Part shown: positions 21,501-23,983 of the stretch, one piece after another
Layout: each line of letters opens with the position of its first letter
How positions within the stretch are numbered: the first letter of the stretch is position 1
Assembly (NCBI RefSeq): GCF_000003605.2
Contig: NW_003154741.1
Location: forward strand, 1-23,983
Length of the DNA stretch: 23,983 nt
Source of the DNA: Saccoglossus kowalevskii
Taxonomy: Eukaryota > Hemichordata > Enteropneusta > Harrimaniidae
Direction: 5' to 3'
Notes under the pieces: generated by a model
Told to the model about the DNA's origin: nothing
Databases searched by the model: none
Seen by the model: the letters and a program-made list of their open reading frames with translations, nothing else
Position numbers and translations under genes: made by a program

Positions 21501-23012
21501 TATGAGAGTATAATTATTTACAAATTCATGGTAATCGTAACGTATTTTTATATCATGTAGGTTACACTTTTCTTAAGACGGTGTATCAGAAGTCAAGTAA
21601 AAAAACGACTGTATTCTCTTGTCTATGCCGACCGCCTACCATTCGATATTGCAGATGACGCAATTAGTGAATTACGTAGTCTCTGCACGGAATCCAAAGG
21701 TATTGTCATGTATGACTTGTTGAAAACAAGCTATTAATTCACTGCATCTGGTTATATGCTATCATTTTATACAAATACCATAATATATAGGATAAATATT
21801 ATTCTCTTTGGTAACATGTCGTTCAATATTGTATTTCATATCAGATTATAAACTGGTTATAATATCAGCTGAAGAGTATGGATCAAGTGCTATGTCTATC
21901 GCATTTCATAAGTATCGCATCGAACCTCCAACCATTGAATTGGATGTTCTCAGGAAAAACGTTAATGAATTTCTACACAGCATGGATTCAGAATCAGTCG
22001 GTCAGGTGATAGACCCTGACAGGTAATAATTTGTCTTCTTCAAATCGAGTACAGCGGGGTGTAACTGCAGCTGGTAATGAATAATTGTATTCATACTGAC
22101 AATTATATTGTCTTATTTCAGGCGTTGTTTGCGAATTGTGACATCCTCTAGCCCAGGTCTTGGCAAAACTCTTGCAATTCACCGACTTCTGGAGAACTAC
22201 TGTTTGAAGAGAAACTATGAATTATCCGATGTATATTTGAAAATACCAATTAATACAACCTTCATTGATCTAAACAGCATTTCAAGTTCATTGGTGAAAC
22301 ATGTTAAAAATCACGGTTACCAGGCAACGCCTATGATTTATCATTTCGATATTTCAGCATCTGTAAGTCTTCTTTTTCACTGCATCATCCATCGCTATAA
22401 TAATAGTATAGAACTGTATAAATAAATGAACTGCGTTCATTTGACCAGAAAAAAATGTGTTGGTATATACGTGTTTGGGAATTTCTTGGGAAACACATAT
22501 GTAACTGTTTTGAAAACAGACAATATTTTGTCAAATATTATAGAATAATTATGACTCCTATATGCTTGATTTAAACTGAATAACCTCACTAAATATTGAT
22601 AAAGAATCCCTCTCAAACGACGGCAAAATGTGTGACGGCCTATAAAATATACTTTGTGAACTTTTTTACTTTATATAACATTTCATAGGTGGAGACTGGT
22701 ATTGAGGAATTTATTTTCATGATTTCTATATTGCGGGAGATACAGTGTCAAAACGTACATATATGGAGGCGCAGACAGTCCGATCTATGTTTGTTCGAAA
22801 CCACTCAAAGAAACATACAGGTAATGAACAAATAATCTTTTTTGATGAAGTTGCCTGTTGAGTATTTACTGTTTGACGTAAACATGTATTTGCGATGTTG
22901 GTAATATTCTCCTTACAGGACTCGACAGTACAAGACATTCTGTTCAGCTCCATATTACCCAGAAGCTTTTGCATATCACCACAAGATAATGTAGACGGAC
23001 AAGTAATAGAAG
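6459..23012 (+). CDS. DED-like domain fused to RNF213/mysterin-like giant E3 ligase, N-terminal ~2058 codons, 28 exons (partial)
   Basis: Spliced by eye from 28 exons listed separately below; each junction uses GT..AG and the carried-over bases complete a sensible codon at all 27 junctions. The product is about 2058 residues without an internal stop. Order: DED-like fold (1-100), beta-rich segment (106-196), CBM20-like domain (about 200-330), helical RNF213 stalk (about 340-1840), with a UBA-like segment (1620-1654), then a P-loop module (GLGKT at 1915-1919). RNF213 family proteins are cytosolic AAA+ E3 ligases of about 5000 residues acting on lipid droplets and intracellular microbes; the GKS-type loop of vertebrate RNF213 lies at a similar distance from the N-terminus. 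The ATPase core and RING are not in the window, so ligase function of this copy is inferred only from family membership. Orthology to vertebrate RNF213 itself is not claimed; a lineage-specific paralogue is likely. Confidence 0.88.
6718..6936 (+). CDS. exon 2: second half of DED-like fold
   Basis: Residues 33-105. The acceptor is a T-rich tract ending CATCTAG. The exon holds LLHFLKEKCLFHHENLHLM followed by VFKELKQKRASKLLDIF. This matches the DED pattern of helices 4-6: an L..L...LF..EN...L helix pair, then a basic loop and a leucine-rich last helix, comparable to FADD and caspase-8 DEDs. The canonical R-x-D-L triad is replaced by RASKLL, so the match is to the fold, not to every signature residue. 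Donor GTAAGT at 6937. A CARD or other death fold is the main alternative. Confidence 0.75.
7441..7714 (+). CDS. exon 3: beta-rich segment before CBM20-like domain
   Basis: Residues 106-196. The acceptor ends TTTCTTTAAG and the first two bases TG complete CTG. Alternating hydrophobic strands (RHILVTGIKINQGLTVKLNI and WELECVYF) suggest a beta sandwich; no named domain was recognised. Donor GTAATT at 7715 is chosen over GTGGGT at 7711 because only the former carries the two bases (GG) that fit exon 4. Confidence 0.7.
7715..9128 (+). other. intron 3
   Basis: 1.4 kb AT-rich intron. Apart from the possible microexon at 9006-9035, nothing coding or repetitive was recognised. Confidence 0.65.
9006..9035 (+). 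other. possible 30-nt microexon in intron 3
   Basis: TTTCGTCAG precedes 30 nt that end before GTAATA at 9036. Inclusion keeps the frame exactly (GG + 30 nt + T) and would add ten residues, GLHHRIRQLS. The stronger-looking donor GTGAGT at 9032 would give 26 nt and break the frame. It could equally be chance, so it is not in the main model. Confidence 0.25.
9129..9308 (+). CDS. exon 4: first strands of CBM20-like domain
   Basis: Residues 197-256. Contains SIVHFTVLISMSNF and KCVLKLVFAGKEGREGTSPW, the strand / G-x-x-G / W pattern that begins the CBM20-like carbohydrate-binding domain near the N-terminus of RNF213 proteins. Acceptor TATTGCAG, donor GTAAAT at 9309. Confidence 0.75.
9630..9808 (+). 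CDS. exon 5: central CBM20-like domain
   Basis: Residues 257-316. GYYRLNGTMKIPKFYL, then CQYYYALRNG and NVREYIH match the family run in which a strand and loop lead to a Y-K-Y-like motif and an E-Y pair. In CBM20 this part carries aromatic glycan-contacting residues; which of the tyrosines here bind sugar cannot be told. Donor GTAAGT at 9809. Confidence 0.8.
10010..10290 (+). CDS. exon 6: end of CBM20-like domain and start of RNF213 stalk
   Basis: Residues 317-410. Starts DEIWIYNDVIHPGKLEW, equivalent to the W-x-x-Y-D-D-I element closing the CBM20-like domain of RNF213. It continues into AMLAMLPNWSGF (about 354-365), the entry to the helical stalk. Phase 0 at the donor GTAAGA (10291). Confidence 0.85.
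10387..10607 (+). CDS. exon 7: RNF213 stalk
   Basis: Residues 411-483, helical, including AHSKHDIISSLAITVICNEY. The acceptor is TTTCCACAG. The donor GTTTGT at 10608 is weak, but it leaves AG, which completes AGC with exon 8; there is no better in-frame alternative before the stop at 10642-10644. Confidence 0.75.
10776..10985 (+). CDS. exon 8: RNF213 stalk with W-x-x-x-L-P-L-L-H motif
   Basis: Residues 484-553. TEWVFTLPLLHCVTY (about 503-517) is a recognisable RNF213-family element. It is followed by SDLHWWGLSGLDV, also typical of this part of the stalk. Donor GTATGT at 10986. Confidence 0.85.
10986..11667 (+). other. intron 8
   Basis: 682 bp, AT-rich, nothing recognised beyond the splice sites GTATGT and ATATTTCAG. 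Confidence 0.65.
11668..11890 (+). CDS. exon 9: RNF213 stalk
   Basis: Residues 554-628. DTIMTHFDEIAQAFAMDDSL and an R/K-rich tail. Acceptor ATATTTCAG, donor GTAAAT at 11891, phase 0. Confidence 0.75.
11977..12053 (+). CDS. exon 10: short stalk exon
   Basis: 77 nt coding FDVRIKNILGILKRRNMDCF and six more residues. Too short to stand out by length alone, but a good acceptor (TTTTTTGTAG), a good donor (GTAAGT at 12054) and matching phase on both sides support it. Confidence 0.7.
12054..13343 (+). other. intron 10, with two repeat structures
   Basis: 1.29 kb. Contains a pair of TTAATTAA-rich direct repeats at about 12911-12938 and 12966-12994 (TTGCGTTTTAATTAGAGTTT versus TTGCATTTTAATTAAGTTTA) and the hairpin at 13027-13128. 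A doubled CAGAACTTGTA lies near 12246-12269. Confidence 0.6.
13027..13128. repeat. imperfect hairpin with 19-bp terminal inverted repeats (MITE-like)
   Basis: GTTTGCGAAGCTTAGGTTT (13027-13045) pairs with AAACCTAATCTTCGCAAAC (13110-13128), 18 of 19 positions. The centre is AT-rich. Size and shape fit a small foldback element; no clear target-site duplication was identified. Confidence 0.65.
13344..13626 (+). CDS. exon 11: stalk helices
   Basis: Residues 654-748. Contains MSIQLIHYVVDTRSL, then LSLVDAASTNCDLIVCLRKY, a pattern of paired helices. The T carried in makes ACT. Donor GTGAGT at 13627, phase 0. Confidence 0.75.
14051..14113 (+). repeat. 40-bp period tandem duplication inside arm A
   Basis: AGCGAACTTCTTTGTGTGGA at 14051 recurs as AGCAAACTTCTTTGTGTGGA at 14091. 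Arm B has only one copy, so the doubling arose in arm A after the arms separated, or was lost from B. Confidence 0.85.
14383..14469 (+). CDS. exon 12: 87-nt stalk exon inside inverted-repeat arm A
   Basis: 29 codons, DWNRLVEIKFEVKEIHDRVI onward, phase 0 at both ends, so it could be skipped without a frameshift. Acceptor GATTACAG, donor GTGAGT. The whole exon and both flanks have a reverse-orientation copy at 15628-15725, discussed under findings. Confidence 0.75.
14599..14712 (+). CDS. exon 13: stalk exon in the loop between inverted arms
   Basis: 38 codons, phase 0 at both ends, LPVRDMFDMFFSCDQSKRGP onward. Acceptor CTCAACAG, donor GTACGT at 14713. Lies between the two arms of the inverted duplication. 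Confidence 0.75.
15161..15332 (+). CDS. exon 14: stalk exon in the loop between inverted arms
   Basis: Residues 816-872, including FPSSEESSMTHGQFFSCAL and LVKHLLTSTVLLHYI. Acceptor TGTCTTCTAG, donor GTAAGC at 15333. Carries one base (G) to exon 15, so unlike exons 12-13 it cannot be skipped alone in frame. Confidence 0.8.
15628..16110 (-). repeat. arm B of long inverted duplication, with antisense copy of exon 12
   Basis: Lies in intron 14. Read on the minus strand it holds an open copy of exon 12 (15630-15725): DWNRLVEINFVVKEIDDRVI, with substitutions K/N, E/V, H/D and others. The acceptor region keeps AG (ATTACAAG) but the donor is changed to GGTGACAT, so it is probably not a working exon in that orientation. 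Confidence 0.9.
16088..16237. repeat. 150-bp foldback hairpin element
   Basis: Outer arms 16092-16120 and 16199-16227 match at 28 of 29 positions (ending ACCTCAAAGT / ACTTTGAGGT). Inner arms about 16129-16151 (GACAGTATGCTGTCGCATCG) and 16165-16188 (GGTCGATACTGCCGCTGTAC) also pair. The loop is around CTCTGCTTCGCGTC. GC content in the centre is well above the surrounding intron. Confidence 0.88.
16240..16543 (+). mobile_element. MITE-like element C, related to repeats in arms A and B
   Basis: GTACAGCGTGCCGTAATT and then ACCATATTAGGAATTGCGCA match the corresponding parts of arm B (from 15851) in the same order, so B and C are direct copies and A is inverted. The right end (16521-16543) is the inverse of TATATGAGGTTATTACGAGG, as at the start of arm A. 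No transposase frame is visible; a non-autonomous element is inferred. Confidence 0.7.
16768..17058 (+). CDS. exon 15: stalk helices
   Basis: Residues 873-969, with HKSEWSKLVHWSVSGEEFVD and RELEAVDNFRKSLNEFDTF, strongly helical. Acceptor TTTTTCAG. The donor GTAATAC at 17059 is part of a direct repeat shared with the start of exon 16. Confidence 0.8.
17056..17169 (+). repeat. direct repeat at both ends of intron 15
   Basis: CAGGTAATACAA occurs at 17056-17067, spanning the exon 15 donor, and at 17158-17169, spanning the exon 16 acceptor. The similarity continues loosely (CTATCTAAAG / TTGTCTAAGC). Confidence 0.8.
17161..17789 (+). CDS. exon 16: large stalk exon
   Basis: Residues 970-1179. A Ser-rich linker (about 975-1015) is followed by FADLYLGDIKNALKKLRNQL, VLGDVCNYFQAIKNDANKIL and AAKTVRKCQQELALRGEF. 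The L-G-D-V-x-x-x-F and K-x-x-x-x-L-x-x-x-G-x-F elements resemble the conserved central stalk of vertebrate RNF213. Confidence 0.88.
18012..18168 (+). CDS. exon 17: stalk
   Basis: Residues 1180-1231. Ends LQEFLSNGEVIHWSKRV, matching the family's L-x-x-F-x-x-x-x-x-V-x-W element. Donor GTAAGT at 18169. Confidence 0.82.
18444..18655 (+). CDS. exon 18: stalk
   Basis: Residues 1232-1302. IAQLRQFISLIYQWVDKHEI and then EGCVPLMN correspond to the L-x-x-F-V-D-L-A region and the following G-x-x-P-L motif of RNF213. Donor GTATGT at 18656, phase 0. Confidence 0.82.
18656..19242 (+). other. intron 18
   Basis: 587 bp, nothing recognised apart from the splice sites GTATGT and ATATTTGCAG. Confidence 0.65.
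19243..19584 (+). CDS. exon 19: stalk
   Basis: Residues 1303-1416. Contains WLQDLWETHVKPSEQCKRVI and VKLTLREIMDYRDRVALM, the latter matching the Y-x-L-E-E-L-x-x-L-x-x-x-L-M-L stretch of RNF213. Acceptor ATATTTGCAG, donor GTAAGC at 19585. Confidence 0.85.
19752..20602 (+). CDS. exon 20: RNF213 Y-x-L-N-x-F-T element and UBA-like segment
   Basis: Largest exon, residues 1417-1699. WKMRLKCVRDSFYNLNHFTS (1488-1507) is the best diagnostic match to RNF213, which has a near-identical W...R...F-Y-x-L-N-Y-x-T-x-x-Q-L element. Residues 1620-1654 (FIETMMELDEVDERIAKAAF, ending GDIERGHAWCL) follow a UBA pattern: two helices, an A-L-x-A-S-E-G-D turn and a last helix with A-W-C-L. The middle (about 1520-1560) is a low-conservation polar linker. 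Donor GTGAAT at 20603. Confidence 0.93.
20693..20802 (+). CDS. exon 21: stalk end, S-L-x-x-L-G-x-x-L element
   Basis: Residues 1700-1736. VSLEFLGMVLAELCSE corresponds to the S-L-x-x-L-G-x-F-L-x-x-L-A motif upstream of the first P-loop module of RNF213. Donor GTAGGA at 20803. Confidence 0.85.
20803..21110 (+). other. intron 21
   Basis: 308 bp, AT-rich, nothing recognised apart from the splice sites GTAGGA and CTAATCACAG. Confidence 0.65.
21111..21185 (+). CDS. exon 22: short linker exon
   Basis: Residues 1737-1761, including EGYDVFHNIIPGIPNSCSVT. Both splice sites are good (CTAATCACAG, GTAAGT) and the phase fits on each side. Confidence 0.75.
21359..21465 (+). CDS. exon 23: pre-P-loop region
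   Basis: Residues 1762-1797. VLNTLLSLYTTNGKVYFPNR followed by DQILLCNEKTTKEE matches the vertebrate region with L-P-x-x-D-E-V-L-L-C and T-T-x-E-E. Confidence 0.88.
21561..21699 (+). CDS. exon 24: pre-P-loop region
   Basis: Residues 1798-1843. VTLFLRRCIRSQ and RLYSLVYADRLPFDIA align without gaps to the family's L-L-R-R-C and Y-S-L-L-F-A-D-x-L-x-x-x-x-A stretch. Donor GTATTG at 21700 is moderate. Confidence 0.88.
21845..22022 (+). CDS. exon 25: pre-P-loop region
   Basis: Residues 1844-1902. DYKLVIISAEEYGSSAMSIA then SIAFHKYRI, corresponding to the D-Y-x-L-V-x-x-x strand and the S-A-F-x-x-x-K/Y-x-V segment of RNF213. Donor GTAATA at 22023. Confidence 0.85.
22122..22362 (+). CDS. exon 26: P-loop (GLGKT) of first ATPase-like module
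   Basis: Residues 1903-1983. RIVTSSSPGLGKTLAIHRLL holds a Walker A-like loop with K1918 and T1919. The first residue of the consensus is Ser, not Ala/Gly; the human protein also departs from the consensus there. PMIYHFDIS near the end is the strand with a Walker B-like D but no following E, so hydrolysis is doubtful. Confidence 0.93.
22363..22688 (+). other. intron 26
   Basis: 326 bp, AT-rich, nothing recognised apart from the splice sites GTAAGT and TTTCATAG. Confidence 0.65.
22689..22820 (+). CDS. exon 27: continuation of ATPase-like module
   Basis: Residues 1984-2027. VETGIEEFIFMISILREIQC and HIWRRRQSDLCLFET match the family's G-x-x-x-F-L-F-x-L-L-I-L and W-x-R-x-x-x-x-L-Y-x-I-E segments. 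Acceptor ACATTTCATAG, donor GTAATG at 22821. Confidence 0.9.
22919..23012 (+). CDS. exon 28: last recognised RNF213-like exon
   Basis: Residues 2028-2058. DSTVQDILFSSILPRSFCIS matches the F-L-D-I-F-P-x-V-x-C-x-P segment of RNF213. Donor GTAAACAATAAA at 23013. One base (G) is carried over. What it splices to is unclear: no RNF213-like continuation with matching phase is seen in the last kilobase. Confidence 0.88.
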
Positions 23013-23648
23013 GTAAACAATAAATATTTGTTACCTCGCTTGGTATATTGTATCATATTCCTAAAAAATAATGACAAGTTAAGTGAACCCTTATTATTTT
23101 GTAATCAAAATACGACAATTAACTTTTCGATTTTAACATTGTGTAATTCGTTTGTCAATATAATTTCTGAATTTTCTTGTCAAGTTCAATTGTTTATAGT
23201 TTTTTCTAAAAAATAAATGTGTAAAATGTTTAGAACGCAACGTTTATTGTCGTGTTTTGCATATAAAAACTGATTAATATGACTTTCACAATTTTTGACG
23301 AGTATGTACATCATGTTTTGATAATCATAGTTGCACACTTGCTAGTTGTGTACTGGTAGGTTGTTTCATTTATCTAGGTAGAATGACTGAATTTATTGTT
23401 TCAAATTGTCTACTACTGCAGAACGAGCACTATGAATATCTTTTTCGAGGCTATATTATCCAAGGTTGATTCTTCATCTTAGATGCATTGACTTACGGGT
23501 ATAGATTTAAACGAATTAGAGGGTAGTCAAGCATAATGTTTGTCAGTGTCATCGGTTCAAGTTTGTATCGTGCTTTGGTCGTTTAAACTAAAAAAGAGGA
23601 GCTCTCATTCAAACGTGCTGGGTGTCAATTTCGTCACTCATACTCAAG
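23013..23648 (+). other. region after exon 28: intron, gene end or intergenic
   Basis: AT-rich, with AATAAA at 23019-23024, another AATAAA near 23211, and the possible short exon at 23422-23464. No stretch here reads as the RNF213 segment expected after exon 28. Confidence 0.5.
23422..23464 (+). other. possible short exon after exon 28, terminal or paralogue fragment
   Basis: A good acceptor (TTGTCTACTACTGCAG) precedes 43 nt ending before GTTGAT. Joined to exon 28 it gives four residues (ERAL) and a TGA at 23432-23434, which would end the gene. Read in phase 0 it gives NEHYEYLFRGYIIQ, reminiscent of the aromatic strand of the CBM20-like domain. Neither reading can be confirmed. Confidence 0.3.
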
Positions 23649-23932
23649 ATATTCAAATGCAAGAATGAAGGCGATTCATATCACTGTTATATCCTTTCTT
23701 CAATAATTGATTTTCCTGAGGGGACAGAAGTACCAATCCAATTTGTTCTATTATATGTAGGTGGGCCTAACATTGGTTTTGATGACAAAACATTCCACAG
23801 TGAACCCATTCAAAGAGTGTACCATCATCTTAAAATCTATAATACGAAGAAGGAAGAGCTCAAACATTATGAATTCAATCTCTCAAAGACCAGAGTTGGT
23901 GATAAAAAAGACTGCATGGAAGTACTTATCAA
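23649..23932 (+). CDS. coding exon of a second gene or tandem paralogue, beta-rich domain (partial)
   Basis: Open frame from 23592 through 23933, no Met, ending at a strong donor (GTAAGTAA). The likely acceptor is CACTCATACTCAAG at 23648; the true start is uncertain. It codes IFKCKNEGD, YHCYILSSIIDFPEGTEVPI, QFVLLYVGGPNIGFDD and a basic tail. Strand spacing resembles exon 3 (HILVTGIKINQGLTVKLNIP) and exon 4 (HFTVLISMSNFQNKTKCVLK) of the same gene. Its phase 0 start does not fit exon 28, which carries one base. The most economical reading is the N-terminal part of a tandem RNF213-like copy, but the similarity is weak. Confidence 0.55.
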
Positions 23933-23983
23933 GTAAGTAAATATGTTTAGCATGTTTACATATAGCCCATTTGATTTTGGTAC

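Noticed and set aside
22726-22974. 82-codon minus-strand frame over exons 27-28
   Set aside because: Antisense shadow of RNF213-like exons.
23599-23932. Direct splice of exon 28 to the last exon at an AG near 23598 in matching phase
   Set aside because: Phase would fit, but the preceding sequence is A-rich with no pyrimidine tract, and the protein would jump to an N-terminal-like domain.
1-23983. tRNA, rRNA or other structured RNA genes
   Set aside because: No cloverleaf or conserved rRNA block recognised on either strand by eye; a covariance search would be needed to exclude them.

Overview
The window looks like nuclear DNA of an invertebrate animal. It is AT-rich, has GT..AG introns of roughly 90-1450 bp, short exons, foldback or MITE-like repeats, and no operon-style packing. 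An animal with expanded RNF213-like families, such as a bivalve or another lophotrochozoan, fits best, but the species cannot be fixed from the sequence.

Layout: 1-6458 is gene-poor flank with no recognisable coding sequence, only small inverted and direct repeats. From 6459 to 23012 a single plus-strand gene can be followed through 28 exons. I joined the exons by hand; all 27 junctions keep the reading frame and no internal stop or frameshift appears. The result is about 2058 codons (6175 nt with one base carried over). From about residue 200 onward it reads as the N-terminal part of an RNF213/mysterin-type giant E3 ubiquitin ligase: a CBM20-like beta domain (exons 4-6), the long helical stalk (exons 7-24), a UBA-like segment in exon 20, and a P-loop module (GLGKT) in exon 26 followed by its D-I segment. 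The main AAA core, the RING and the C-terminal part are absent and would have to lie beyond the window, or may not exist in this copy.

The most striking point is the N-terminus. Exons 1-2 (residues 1 to about 100) read as a death-effector-like (DED) six-helix fold. A DED joined to an RNF213 body would link death-fold assembly to a giant ubiquitin ligase, an architecture I do not know from vertebrate RNF213. The second is a long inverted duplication: exon 12 with its flanking intron is present again in reverse orientation in intron 14. The two arms (about 500 bp each) could pair in the pre-mRNA and enclose exons 13-14. A cluster of related foldback elements with TATATGAGGTTATTACGAGGATA-like ends accompanies it.

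After exon 28 the expected RNF213 continuation is not seen before the window ends. Instead there is a separate beta-rich coding exon at 23649-23932 that weakly resembles exons 3-4 of the same gene, which suggests the start of a tandem paralogue and perhaps a truncated first copy.
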